From Roseivirga pacifica (GTDB taxonomy: Bacteria > Bacteroidota > Bacteroidia > Cytophagales > Cyclobacteriaceae), in assembly GCF_900111145.1 (NCBI RefSeq), contig NZ_FOIR01000002.1, positions 1,054,001-1,118,000 on the forward strand: 64,000 nt of DNA. The letters are read 5' to 3'. Position 1 is the first letter of the stretch. Every line of letters begins with the position of its first letter. The notes under the pieces were generated by a model. It ran no database searches. It was not told the origin of the DNA and saw only the letters and a program-made list of their open reading frames with translations. Positions 32,479-41,188 of this stretch are shown in pieces. Made by a program: the position numbers and the translations under genes.

Positions 32479-32994
32479 TTAGTCTTTGTCAATCCAAGTG
32501 GTATACGTTTTATAGTTTTCTGGTGTTTTGTCAATCACCTGGCGCAGCTTCGCATCTATATCTTTTATCTTTTTGGCAGGCGTACCGGCATACAAACTGT
32601 TAGGTTCTACAACTGTGTTTGCTAATACCACCGCACCAGCAGCAATCATGGAACCTTCTTTAATTATGGCATTGTCCATTACAATCGCCCCCATACCAAT
32701 AAGCACGTTGTCTTCCACCTGGCAACCATGTACAATGGCATTGTGCCCTATGGAAACATTGTTACCCAAAATGGTTTTGGAATGATTTAGCGTACCATGA
32801 ACAACGGCACCGTCCTGCACATTACAATTTTCTCCCATGGTAATGGAACAAACATCGCCACGTACAACAGCATTAAACCAAACATTGCAATTGTTACCCA
32901 TGCTTACATCGCCCACCACAGTGGCATTTTCGGCCAGCCAACAATTCTCACCCATACTGGGTTTTATCCCTTTTACTCCTTTTATCAGTGCCAT
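32479..32994 (-). CDS. Gamma-class carbonic anhydrase-like protein (left-handed beta helix)
   Basis: 171 residues built from hexapeptide repeats: ATVVGDVSMGNNCNVWFNAV, VRGDVCSITMGENCNVQDGA, ILGNNVSIGHNAIVHGCQVE, NVLIGMGAIVMDNAIIKEGS. The three zinc His of the gamma class are represented (VVHGTLNHS, IGHNAIVHG), and the C-terminal helix (AKLRQVIDKTPENYKTY) is as in CamH/YrdA-type proteins. It may hydrate CO2, or act as a metal-binding trimer with another role, since many bacterial homologues show little activity. First gene of the three-gene operon with DinB and thioesterase. Confidence 0.92.
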   Translation of the reverse strand: MALIKGVKGIKPSMGENCWLAENATVVGDVSMGNNCNVWFNAVVRGDVCSITMGENCNVQDGAVVHGTLNHSKTILGNNVSIGHNAIVHGCQVEDNVLIGMGAIVMDNAIIKEGSMIAAGAVVLANTVVEPNSLYAGTPAKKIKDIDAKLRQVIDKTPENYKTYTTWIDKD

Positions 32995-33023
32995 GTAAAA
33001 AATATATGTACCTACATTGAACT

Positions 33024-33050
33024 TTTGTAAACCTTCATTAGTTATGTTTG
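33024..33050 (+). promoter_or_regulatory. Promoter of the 33128 YceI gene
   Basis: TATGTTTG at 33043-33050 is an exact Bacteroidota -7 element; TTTG at 33024-33027 could serve as -33, though the 15-base spacer is short. This gives a leader of about 70 bases before the ATG at 33128. Confidence 0.55.
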
Positions 33051-33127
33051 CGATTCAAAAAAATGGGGCTCACAAAAAGTCCTGACACGAAATAAAGAAA
33101 CATAACGGAATCGATAATTAAACAGCT

Positions 33128-33868
33128 ATGAAAATTTTAAAATCAACTTTAGCTCTAGCCCTACTCGCAGCAGTAGTATTGAGCTGTGGATCGAACGGTA
33201 AGACCGTAGAAACAAGCGATGCCAAAGCAGTAAAAGCAAACGCAGAAGCAACTGCAATTCCTGTAGCGACTACCGAAAGCATTGTAACTTGGATTGGATC
33301 TAAACCAGCAGGTAAGCACAATGGTACTATTGGCATTACTGAAGGAAACGTATTGGTAGATGGCAACAAAGTAGTTGGCGGTACATTTACAATAGACATT
33401 AACTCTTTGACTGTAGTTGATTTACCAGCAGACTCTGAGTGGAATGCTAAATTGAAAGGTCACTTGCTTAACGCTGACTTTTTTGATGCAGCCAACCACC
33501 CAACTGCTACTTTTGAGATTACTGAAGTAAGCCCATTTGCTCAAGCGGAATTAACTGCTGACAAAGCGGAGTTTGAGTCTGAATTTACCCCTGCTTCGCT
33601 TAGCGAAGTAATGGTTGAAAACCCAACGCACTTTGTTTCTGGTAACCTTACAATGAGAGGTACTACTAAAAACATTACTTTCCCTGCTTCTGTAAGCATT
33701 GAAAATGGCCAAGTAAAAGCTGTTGCCAACTTTAACATTGACAGAACCGATTGGAAACTAATGTATGGTGACGAAGCAAGCGTAGCTGATAAAGCAAAAG
33801 ACGAATTTATTTACAATACAGTAAACGTTGGTTTTGAGCTTAAAGCTGGAACTGGCGCAGCGCTGTAA
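33128..33868 (+). CDS. YceI family lipoprotein
   Basis: 246 residues. Lipoprotein signal with lipobox near VVLSC (Cys about residue 20), then a Thr/Ala-rich linker and a full YceI barrel: SIVTWIGSKPAGKHNGTIGI, VVGGTFTIDINSLTVVDL, KLKGHLLNADFFDAANHPTA, FVSGNLTMRGTTKNITFPA and VANFNIDRTDWKLMYGDEA. This is the classical YceI subtype, longer than the copies at 3983-7087, and probably sits at the inner leaflet of the outer membrane. It binds a polyprenoid or fatty amide in known members. Single gene between its own promoter and a strong terminator. Confidence 0.92.
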   Translation: MKILKSTLALALLAAVVLSCGSNGKTVETSDAKAVKANAEATAIPVATTESIVTWIGSKPAGKHNGTIGITEGNVLVDGNKVVGGTFTIDINSLTVVDLPADSEWNAKLKGHLLNADFFDAANHPTATFEITEVSPFAQAELTADKAEFESEFTPASLSEVMVENPTHFVSGNLTMRGTTKNITFPASVSIENGQVKAVANFNIDRTDWKLMYGDEASVADKAKDEFIYNTVNVGFELKAGTGAAL

Positions 33869-33890
33869 CAACAACAAACCTATAGATAGC

Positions 33891-33920
33891 AAAAGCCCGT
33901 GGAAACTCGGGCTTTTTTTT
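33891..33920 (+). terminator. Intrinsic terminator after the YceI lipoprotein gene
   Basis: AAAAGCCCG and CGGGCTTTT pair around an 8-base loop and are followed by eight T (33913-33920). The pabB promoter follows directly. Confidence 0.9.
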
Positions 33921-33936
33921 GGGCTTTAGTTTCTAT

Positions 33937-33944
33937 TACATTTG
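33937..33944 (+). promoter_or_regulatory. -7 element of the pabB promoter
   Basis: TACATTTG matches the Bacteroidota -7 consensus exactly; the -33 position falls in the T-run of the preceding terminator (TTTT). Transcription would start near 33951, so the pabB start codon must lie downstream of that point. Confidence 0.55.
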
Positions 33945-33960
33945 CGCCATAATCACGGCA

Positions 33961-35229
33961 TTGCAGCGCTTTATCTCATACCAACAATTCAACAAACCAG
34001 ACTGGACTTTAAAAGCCCTAGACTGGGCGCAGCACTTTAGTCATTTTGCGTATTACCAGCACAACAACATCAGTTATCCGCACAACGGCTTTCGGCAAAT
34101 CCTGGCTATTGGCGCTAAGCGCACGCTAAGCCAAACAGCTAATGGAGCCTTCGAAAATCTAAGGGCGTTTCATCAGAACAAGTGGCTTTTTGGCTATTTA
34201 GGCTACGACTTGAAAAATGATACCGAACGATTGACGAGTGAAAACACCGACCACGTTCAATTCCCTGACATTTCATTTTTTGAAGCCGAACACATCATTT
34301 TCTTTGGAACAAACGGAGTAGAAATCCACTCGGATAATGAATCGCTTTTTGAAGAGATCAGCAAGCATGAACCCCTCTTTTCCAAACCGAGCTTCTCTCA
34401 CTCTACTCCCGCTATCGATCAGGATACTTATGAAAAAACTGTAGCCAAGCTAATTGACCATATAGAAGCCGGAGACATTTATGAGATTAACTTCTGCCAA
34501 GAATTTCATGGTAAAGTGGAAAGCTTTTCTCCACTCCAGACCTACTTGGCACTAAACGAGCTTTCCCCAAAGCCATTCTCGTGCTTTCAGCGATTTAACG
34601 AGCACTATATTATTTGTGCATCACCCGAAAGGTTTTTACTGAAAGAAGATGATAAGCTCATCTCACAACCTATAAAAGGCACAAGGCCACGAGGTGCCGA
34701 TTCTGCTACCGATGAATTACTTATTTCGGAACTAAGAAATGACGAAAAGGAAATTGCCGAGAACATGATGATAGTAGACTTGGTAAGAAACGATTTGGCC
34801 AAAAGCTCCAAAAGTGGCTCGGTAAAAGTCGAAGAGCTTTTTGGTATTTATTCCTTTCAACAAGTTCATCAAATGATCTCAACAGTTATCTCTGAGAAGA
34901 AAGAAACGGTAGACTTTGTTGAATGCATTAAGAATGCTTTCCCTATGGGCAGCATGACGGGCGCTCCGAAAGTGATGGTAATGAAACTGATAGAGCATTA
35001 TGAACAAAACCGCAGGGGAGCCTTTTCGGGGGCAGCAGGTTACATATCACCCAGTGGTAATTTCGACTTTAATGTTTTGATTCGCAGCCTGTTCATTAAT
35101 GCAAAAACCGACACCTATTCTTTTCAGGTTGGCAGCGCCATTACCTACGATGCCGTACCCTCAAAAGAATACGAGGAGTGCCTTGTTAAAGCCAAAGCAC
35201 TACTCGCAATTCTAACGGCTAATAATTAG
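33961..35229 (+). CDS. pabB: Aminodeoxychorismate synthase component I (chorismate-binding)
   Basis: 422 residues from a TTG at 33961. There is no usable ATG in the N-terminal part; another TTG at 33919 lies in the upstream terminator and before the predicted transcription start. The chorismate-binding domain covers the C-terminal two thirds: EAGDIYEINFCQEFHG, PFSCFQRFNEHYIICASPER, QPIKGTRPRGA, MIVDLVRNDLAKSSKSGSV, FPMGSMTGAPKVMVMKLIEH and RGAFSGAAGYISPSGNFDFN. The wording fits PabB, which forms 4-amino-4-deoxychorismate for folate with glutaminase PabA, better than TrpE. PabA and PabC are not adjacent. It nearly touches the convergent M48 gene (1 base). Confidence 0.9.
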   Translation: MQRFISYQQFNKPDWTLKALDWAQHFSHFAYYQHNNISYPHNGFRQILAIGAKRTLSQTANGAFENLRAFHQNKWLFGYLGYDLKNDTERLTSENTDHVQFPDISFFEAEHIIFFGTNGVEIHSDNESLFEEISKHEPLFSKPSFSHSTPAIDQDTYEKTVAKLIDHIEAGDIYEINFCQEFHGKVESFSPLQTYLALNELSPKPFSCFQRFNEHYIICASPERFLLKEDDKLISQPIKGTRPRGADSATDELLISELRNDEKEIAENMMIVDLVRNDLAKSSKSGSVKVEELFGIYSFQQVHQMISTVISEKKETVDFVECIKNAFPMGSMTGAPKVMVMKLIEHYEQNRRGAFSGAAGYISPSGNFDFNVLIRSLFINAKTDTYSFQVGSAITYDAVPSKEYEECLVKAKALLAILTANN

Positions 35230-35230
35230 C

Positions 35231-36058
35231 CTAATTATCTCCGTTGTAATATTCTAATGCTTTTGGCATAGCTTCGTTTAAGCGCTCAATTCTGGTTTCG
35301 TGAGAAGGGTGCGTTGACAGAAATTCTGGCGGCTGGTTGCCTCCGCTGTCAGCCGACATTCTTTCCCAAAACTTTGGTGCTTCCTTCGGGTCGTAACCAG
35401 CTATGGCCATAAACACGATACCCAGCTCATCAGCTTCCGACTCGTGTGTTCTTGAGAAGCTCAAAAGCCCTAAGTCTGAACCATAGCCAACAGATTGATA
35501 GATGAGCTTTTCAGCCACACCAGGGTTTTCCCCCAAAGCAATAGCGCCAACCGTCATCCCCACTTGCTTTGCGTAAGTTTGGTTAATGCGCTCCTCTCCA
35601 TGTTTAGCAATCGCATGTGCTACTTCGTGCCCCATTACAACTGCCACACCAATATCATCCTTACAAATTGGCATTATGCCCGTATAAAACGCCACCTTAC
35701 CGCCAGGCATGGCCCAAGCATTTACCATTTCATCATCTTCTATCAGGTTAAACTCCCAATTAAACCCCTGCAGAAGTTCTTCATATCCATTCTGTGTTAG
35801 GTATTTCTCTACTGCTCCTTTTATTCTATCGCCTACTCGTTTAACCCTAGCAACTTGTTCTTGATCCGTAGAAAGCTTCACAGAGTCCATTAAATGACTA
35901 TAAGTATCTGAACTCATTGCAATAATTTCCTGCGAATCTGGTGCCCCGGGCACTCCTGTAAGTTGCTTTCTGCCTGTAATAGGCACAGTTGTACATGCAT
36001 ACGCAGTAGCTGCTAGCACAATGGCACCAACTACTTTATACAATTTGTTATTTCTCAT
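35231..36058 (-). CDS. M48 family metalloprotease, probable lipoprotein
   Basis: 275 residues from ATG 36058 (an ATG at 36076 would add six polar residues). The N-terminus has a short hydrophobic stretch ending in AYAC, a likely lipobox. The zinc motif is VVMGHEVAHAIAKHGEERIN (HExxH), with the third ligand in THESEADELGIVFMAIAGYD, followed by FLSTHPSHETRIERL, the characteristic end of the BepA/LoiP-like M48 subgroup. Those enzymes act in the periplasm on outer-membrane or secreted proteins. Complete. Upstream is a 415 bp AT-rich gap leading to the DUF8202-like paralogues. Confidence 0.92.
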   Translation of the reverse strand: MRNNKLYKVVGAIVLAATAYACTTVPITGRKQLTGVPGAPDSQEIIAMSSDTYSHLMDSVKLSTDQEQVARVKRVGDRIKGAVEKYLTQNGYEELLQGFNWEFNLIEDDEMVNAWAMPGGKVAFYTGIMPICKDDIGVAVVMGHEVAHAIAKHGEERINQTYAKQVGMTVGAIALGENPGVAEKLIYQSVGYGSDLGLLSFSRTHESEADELGIVFMAIAGYDPKEAPKFWERMSADSGGNQPPEFLSTHPSHETRIERLNEAMPKALEYYNGDN

Positions 36059-36419
36059 GCTATTTCGGTTAATCATCTACTATTAAACAAGGTGTACGCG
36101 GTGTATTGTTTAAAATTATAACAAGTACATCTAAAGAGTAACAGAAGTTTTGAAATAATTATTACTGCTCGTCTCAAAATTGGAATAGCGCTTTAGAAAA
36201 AGCAGCTTTTCGCGCACATACAACACCTTCGTACAGATTCACATACACAAAGCACCATTTAGCACACCTTGATAAATTATGATACTAACTAATAGTTTCA
36301 TTATAGGCATAATACATGAATATTAATTTGTTGTTAAACATGTAAATATATTTACATTCCAAGAACATTAAAAGCAAAAAGCCTTGTAATTAAAAAAGTG
36401 AAAAGTTAAATTCAATACC

Positions 36420-36445
36420 CTAATACATAGACACTTATGTATTAG
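36420..36445. promoter_or_regulatory. Perfect inverted repeat upstream of the first DUF8202-like gene
   Basis: CTAATACATA (36420-36429) and TATGTATTAG (36436-36445) form perfect 10-bp arms with a 6-base spacer, 28 bases before the ATG. It could be a repressor site or a hairpin in the leader. The rest of the gap 36059-36473 is AT-rich, with no promoter or RNA gene that I can support. Confidence 0.5.
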
Positions 36446-36473
36446 ACCGAACTAACTCAACCATTTAGCACTT

Positions 36474-38303
36474 ATGAACAGGCAATGCATTTGTACCCTT
36501 TGTTTATATGCATTTATGCAAGCGGCCTTTGCTCAAACTGGTCCAGGAGGAGTAGGCACTTCTGGCGGTGGTTCAAGCCTAAACATTTGGTTTGATGCAA
36601 ACCAACAAGCATTCACCTCAGGCACCACTCTTGCTACAAATGGCCAAACAGTAGAAAGCTGGAGTAACTTAGGGCTAGCATCAGGCGCTGCAACATCATC
36701 ATCTTCAACGTTTCGCCCCACTTTTTCTTCGAACGCTCTCAACGGATACCACTCCTTAACCTTTGATGGTTCCAACGACTCATTCAGCTTCACTCATACG
36801 ATTACCAATTCCGGAACACTCTTCGCAGTGGCCTCCGGCAGCTTTAACAGTGGCACTGAAAGGGTTTTGATACGACTAGGAGAACCTGGCCTAATAGATT
36901 ATAGCAATGCTATGCGAATGACTTCTTCTACCAATATGCAAGCAAGGCTGGACAACGGTGTACAAATAGGAACAATTAACCAGACCATTACGAGCGGCAC
37001 TACCTACCTATGGTCCTATAACCATAGAACAATAGGTAGTTCTCAACTTTTTGCCAATAGTAGCTCTTCAGGAACAAACTCCCTTGGCATAGCGCTAGGC
37101 ATTTTTGGATCAACCACATCTATTATTTCAGGCGGTGACTTTTGGGATGGAAACATTGCTGAAATCATACACTATTCAGGGGTTGTAAACGCTGCCGAGC
37201 GCATAATAATTGAGAACTATTTAGCGGCCAAATACGGGATTAGTCTATCGGCCAATGACATTTACAATGAAGATGATGGCGCCAATGGAGATTACGACCA
37301 TGATGTTGCAGGAATAGGACAAGCATCAGATGGTAGCAGTCACACAGATTCTCAGAGTACAGGAATACTAAGAATTCTTGGAGCTAATGATCTCGACAAC
37401 AACGAATTCTTGTTTTGGGGACATGATAATGGGGATGCCATAGCCACAGAAACATCAGATGTACCAACTGGCGTACAAGCAAGATTTCAGAGAGTTTGGC
37501 GAATAAGCGAGCAAGGGGATGTTGGTAGCGTAAATATTCGGTTTGACCTGAGTGCTTTCACCTCTGTAACAGCTGCTGATTTAAGGTTAATAATAGATGC
37601 TGATAATGATGGTACTTTCAACGATGAAACAGCTATTTCTGGTGCTACACATCTAGGTGACGATATTTATCAGTTTGCGAGCGTTTCTGCTCTAGGAAAC
37701 AACCTTAGACTCACCATTGGAACTGCCGATACCAATGACACACCGCTCCCAGTAACCCTAGTGAGTTTTAATGTTGAAACGACCGAAACAAACACAGTAA
37801 ATATTCAATGGGCAACCGCATCAGAAACAGACAACAGCCATTTCACTATTGAGCGAAGTATAAATGGAACTGACTTCGAAACACTCGCATATGTTGACGG
37901 TGCCGGAAGTGTAGAAGAGCTACGCACCTACCAATTCTATGACCTTTTCCCTGTAAAAGGAACTTCTTATTACAGACTGAGACAGACAGATTTCAATGGG
38001 CAATTTACTTTTTCAGAAGTCAAAAGGGTATTAATAAAAGAATTGCTGGCCAAATCAATTTGTTACCCCAACCCTATTAACAGAGGAGAGAACCTAAAAA
38101 TCTCGCTCTCAAACCTACCTAACCTACCATTTCTTTCTATTTGCTTGGTTAACAATAAAGGTAACATCGAATGGCAGCATCATCTCGATAGCTTGGTTAC
38201 CAACCTTGATCTAGAGCTGGAGACCTCCAACTTATCAGCAGGTATGTACAACATTCAATTTAGTCCGGTCAAAAAACTTTCGAAAAGAGTCATCATCAAA
38301 TAA
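36474..38303 (+). CDS. Secreted T9SS-sorted protein (DUF8202/LamG-like), first of a tandem pair
   Basis: 609 residues. The signal peptide is unusual in carrying several Cys (MNRQCICTLCLYAF) and ends at AFAQ-T. A GPGGVG start and SLNIWFDANQQAF open a concanavalin-like beta-sandwich (LTFDGSNDSFSFTH, DGNIAEIIHYSGVVNAAERI). IENYLAAKYGISLSANDIYN and DYDHDVAGIGQASDGSSHTD are typical of DUF8202 repeats in Bacteroidota surface proteins. A second beta region (LPVTLVSFNVETTETNTVNI, TSYYRLRQTDFNGQFTFSEV) precedes the type A sorting domain at about 530-609 (CYPNPINRGENLKIS, LSAGMYNIQF, KRVIIK), for export by the type IX system. Function unknown; adhesin or glycan-binding is possible. Confidence 0.88.
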   Translation: MNRQCICTLCLYAFMQAAFAQTGPGGVGTSGGGSSLNIWFDANQQAFTSGTTLATNGQTVESWSNLGLASGAATSSSSTFRPTFSSNALNGYHSLTFDGSNDSFSFTHTITNSGTLFAVASGSFNSGTERVLIRLGEPGLIDYSNAMRMTSSTNMQARLDNGVQIGTINQTITSGTTYLWSYNHRTIGSSQLFANSSSSGTNSLGIALGIFGSTTSIISGGDFWDGNIAEIIHYSGVVNAAERIIIENYLAAKYGISLSANDIYNEDDGANGDYDHDVAGIGQASDGSSHTDSQSTGILRILGANDLDNNEFLFWGHDNGDAIATETSDVPTGVQARFQRVWRISEQGDVGSVNIRFDLSAFTSVTAADLRLIIDADNDGTFNDETAISGATHLGDDIYQFASVSALGNNLRLTIGTADTNDTPLPVTLVSFNVETTETNTVNIQWATASETDNSHFTIERSINGTDFETLAYVDGAGSVEELRTYQFYDLFPVKGTSYYRLRQTDFNGQFTFSEVKRVLIKELLAKSICYPNPINRGENLKISLSNLPNLPFLSICLVNNKGNIEWQHHLDSLVTNLDLELETSNLSAGMYNIQFSPVKKLSKRVIIK

Positions 38304-38534
38304 CACGGCACCATTCCTACCCTTCCTTGTAAAGCCCTGTTGACTACCAAAAACCACCCCTGACTTCGAAACATACATATATCAAACACTCACATACAAA
38401 TACCCTCTGTTTAAACCAATATTAACCCTATACACATTAAATTAATTTAACATTAAATTGTAGTAAAGCACTTTTGATATAACTATTAATAAATTTTTAT
38501 TCTACTATTTCAATAAAATTACATCAGTTTTATA

Positions 38535-38565
38535 TTGTTATTTCTTCAAGTTCGGAATACCTTTA
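38535..38565 (+). promoter_or_regulatory. Probable promoter of the second DUF8202-like gene
   Basis: TTG (38535-38537) and TACCTTTA (38558-38565, one base off the -7 consensus) are separated by 20 bases. Start of transcription would be near 38572, leaving a ~54-base leader. The remainder of the gap 38304-38625 is AT-rich with no other feature seen; the last 25 bases before the ATG resemble the leader of the upstream paralogue. Confidence 0.45.
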
Positions 38566-38625
38566 AGCACGAAAGAGTAATCTTTTAACCTTAACCAAAC
38601 GTAACCGACTCAACCACCAGCACTC

Positions 38626-40464
38626 ATGACCAGAGCGTGCATCTGCATTATGTGTTTGTTTGTGTATGCACAAACACTTAATGCCCAAACCGGACCTGGA
38701 GGAATTGGAAATACCAACGGGTCTTCCAATCTAGACATATGGTTCGATGCCAACCAGCTAGCTTATAATGACGCAGGAACAAACCTTGCGACCGATGGTC
38801 AAACCGTGCAGAGCTGGCACAATCTTTCTGGCTCAGGTTCTACCAGTAACGCTTCCAACGTTACCAACCTACCAATCTTCACCGAAAATGCGCTCAACGG
38901 ATACCCAGCACTCACATTTGATGGTGTAGACGACCTACTTGACTTTACTTATACCACTGTGGGAACGGGAAGTATTTTCCTAGTGGCATCAGGCAGTAAC
39001 CCAACCAACGTACAAAGACGCGCCATCAGACTAGGCGGACCCGCATCAAACTTTAGAGTAACCTTAGGCATGCCGGCAGCTTCTAGCTTTAGGGCAAGGC
39101 TTTTTGATGGAACTACCGCCACTCCTTTGTCTACCACTGTTTCAGCGGCAACGCCTTACGTTTACAGTTACAACTACTCCAATGGAAGCTCTGTAGAACT
39201 ATTTGTTAATGGCAACCTAGCGGCAAGTAACAGCACTGTTGTTACGGGCACACCAGGAGTCAGTGGTACTGCTCGAATTTCATCGAGTGCCTTATGGAAC
39301 GGCAATATTTCTGAGATCATACATATTGCCTCTGGGGCTAACACTGCCGAAAAGATTATTATTGAAAACTATTTAGCAGCCAAATACGGGCTATCGTTAT
39401 CTACAAGCGACATTTACGATGAGGACAATGATGGCTACGACCATGATGTGGCCGGAATAGGCCAAGCACCAGATGGCTCAAGCCACACCGACTCGCAAGG
39501 AACCGGAATGGTAAGAATAAACGGAGCTGACAACCTTGAAAATGGTGAGTTTCTATTTTGGGGACATGATGGAGCCGATGCGCTAGCAACTGAAACTGAC
39601 GATATACCTATGGGTGTAGAAGCACGCTTTCAAAGGGTGTGGAGAGTTAGCGAAGAGAACACTTTTGGTGTTTCGGTTGATGTGGGTAGTGTAAATGTAT
39701 TATTCGACTTAAGCGCTTTTTCATCTGTAACAGCAGCTGACTTGGTGCTATTGATAGATACAGATAATGACGGCACATTTGCAGACGAAACTCCAATTAC
39801 GGGTGCCACCGACCAAGGTGATGGCATGTATCAGTTTGCAGGCATCTCTGCTTTAACCGACAATACGAGGTTCACTATCGCCTCTGCCGATACAGAACAA
39901 ACTCCATTGCCAGTAGTATTGGTAAGCTTTGATGTTAAACCAACAAGTGACAACAAAGTGATGCTAAACTGGGTAACAACCTCAGAAACCGACAATAGCC
40001 ACTTCACCATTGAAAGAAGTAAGTACGGCAATAGCTTTGAGGCAATAGCCTATGTAGATGGTGCCGGTAGTGTTGAAGAAGTGAGGCGCTATCAATTCGA
40101 GGACCCTTTTCCATTTAACGGAAACAATTATTATCGCCTAAAGCAAACTGACTTCAATGGCCAATTCACCTATTCAGAAGTGGAAAAAGTAATCATTGAA
40201 AACAACTCATTCAATGCCACCTTTTATCCTAACCCTGTAAACCAAGGCGATGAACTAACCTTCTCAGTTCAGTCTAGCGATGGTGAACTAAAATTCATTG
40301 TAATCAACGCCCAAGGATACATTGAAGCAACACATGAAGTTACAGTTGAGTCACCAAACCAAAGCATTGCGCTAAGCACCTACGACCTAACTCCCGGCAT
40401 TTATTCCCTGCTTATTCAAGCGTCTACCGGCAAGACAATTACAAAAAGGTTAATTGTACGCTAA
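38626..40464 (+). CDS. Secreted T9SS-sorted protein (DUF8202/LamG-like), second of a tandem pair
   Basis: 612 residues, a clear paralogue of the preceding gene over its full length. The signal peptide again carries Cys residues in the same places (MTRACICIMCLFVY) and ends at LNAQ-T; GPGGIGNTNGSSNLDIWFD follows. Shared blocks: LTFDGVDDLLDFTY, NISEIIHIASGANTAEKIII, ENYLAAKYGLSLSTSDIYDE, YDHDVAGIGQAPDGSSHTDS, ARFQRVWRVSEEN, TPLPVVLVSFDVKPTSDN and NNYYRLKQTDFNGQFTYSEV. The C-terminus is a type A sorting domain (TFYPNPVNQGDELTF, LTPGIYSLLIQ, TKRLIVR). Export through the outer membrane by T9SS is expected; role unknown. Each copy seems to have its own promoter and leader. Confidence 0.88.
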   Translation: MTRACICIMCLFVYAQTLNAQTGPGGIGNTNGSSNLDIWFDANQLAYNDAGTNLATDGQTVQSWHNLSGSGSTSNASNVTNLPIFTENALNGYPALTFDGVDDLLDFTYTTVGTGSIFLVASGSNPTNVQRRAIRLGGPASNFRVTLGMPAASSFRARLFDGTTATPLSTTVSAATPYVYSYNYSNGSSVELFVNGNLAASNSTVVTGTPGVSGTARISSSALWNGNISEIIHIASGANTAEKIIIENYLAAKYGLSLSTSDIYDEDNDGYDHDVAGIGQAPDGSSHTDSQGTGMVRINGADNLENGEFLFWGHDGADALATETDDIPMGVEARFQRVWRVSEENTFGVSVDVGSVNVLFDLSAFSSVTAADLVLLIDTDNDGTFADETPITGATDQGDGMYQFAGISALTDNTRFTIASADTEQTPLPVVLVSFDVKPTSDNKVMLNWVTTSETDNSHFTIERSKYGNSFEAIAYVDGAGSVEEVRRYQFEDPFPFNGNNYYRLKQTDFNGQFTYSEVEKVIIENNSFNATFYPNPVNQGDELTFSVQSSDGELKFIVINAQGYIEATHEVTVESPNQSIALSTYDLTPGIYSLLIQASTGKTITKRLIVR

Positions 40465-40514
40465 AGCGTGCCACTATCTTTAGCCAAAAGTTAGTCTTTC
40501 TAGTTACAGTCTAA

Positions 40515-40522
40515 TAAATTTG
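40515..40522 (+). promoter_or_regulatory. -7 element ahead of the FAH-M23-bcp group
   Basis: TAAATTTG matches the Bacteroidota -7 consensus; the -33 element is unclear (TTAG at 40491-40494, 20 bases away). It would give a leader of about 50 bases to the ATG at 40580. Confidence 0.45.
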
Positions 40523-40579
40523 GGCTTGCGGCCTCGTTAACGCAAAGCCTGAATTTCCTTAAACTAAAATTCCTTTCGA

Positions 40580-41188
40580 ATGAAAATCATCGCCATTGGA
40601 CGTAACTATACGGCACATATTGAAGAGCTAAATAATGAAAAGCCTAGCGAGCCCGTTATATTCATGAAACCAGACACGGCCGTTCTCCGTAACAATGCAC
40701 CTTTCTACTATCCTGAGTTTTCGAAAGACATTCATTTTGAAGTAGAAATCTTGGTAAAGATTAACAGAGAAGGTAAATTCATTCAGGAGAAATTTGCTCA
40801 AAAGTATTACGATGAAATTGGCATTGGAATTGATTTCACTGCAAGAGACGTGCAAAGTAAACTGAAAGAAAAAGGTTTACCTTGGGACAAGGCAAAGGGC
40901 TTTAATGGCGCTGCCCCTATTTCAGATTTTGTTAAAAAGGAAGACTTTGATTTAACCAACCTGAACTTTTCATTAACCAAAAATGGAGAAGAAAAGCAGC
41001 AAGGAAACACGAAATTGATGCTCTATACAATAGATGAAATCATTGCTTATGTATCGCAATACTTCACTTTAAAAAAGGGAGACATCATATTTACCGGTAC
41101 ACCAAAAGGTGTTGGACCAGTCGCGATTGGCGATAAACTAGAGGCTTACATTGAAGGGAAGAAAATGCTAGAAGTTGAGATTAAGTAA
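40580..41188 (+). CDS. Fumarylacetoacetate hydrolase (FAH) family protein
   Basis: 202 residues, the short single-domain form. Motifs: MKIIAIGRNYTAHIEEL, FMKPDTAVL, DIHFEVEILVKINREGKFIQ (metal-binding Glu pair), GIGIDFTARDVQSKLKEKGL, PWDKAKGFNGAAPISDF and GDIIFTGTPKGVGPVAIGDK. The fold uses Mg2+ or Mn2+ to break C-C bonds of oxo acids or to decarboxylate oxaloacetate; YcgM/FAHD1-type enzymes with this length are the closest. The exact substrate is open. Its stop lies 14 bp inside the start of the M23 peptidase gene, so the two are coupled. Confidence 0.92.
   Translation: MKIIAIGRNYTAHIEELNNEKPSEPVIFMKPDTAVLRNNAPFYYPEFSKDIHFEVEILVKINREGKFIQEKFAQKYYDEIGIGIDFTARDVQSKLKEKGLPWDKAKGFNGAAPISDFVKKEDFDLTNLNFSLTKNGEEKQQGNTKLMLYTIDEIIAYVSQYFTLKKGDIIFTGTPKGVGPVAIGDKLEAYIEGKKMLEVEIK

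Noticed and set aside
40462-40486. Hairpin GCTAAAG/CTTTAGC just after the second DUF8202-like gene as a terminator
   Set aside because: The loop is long and no T-run follows, so termination cannot be supported.
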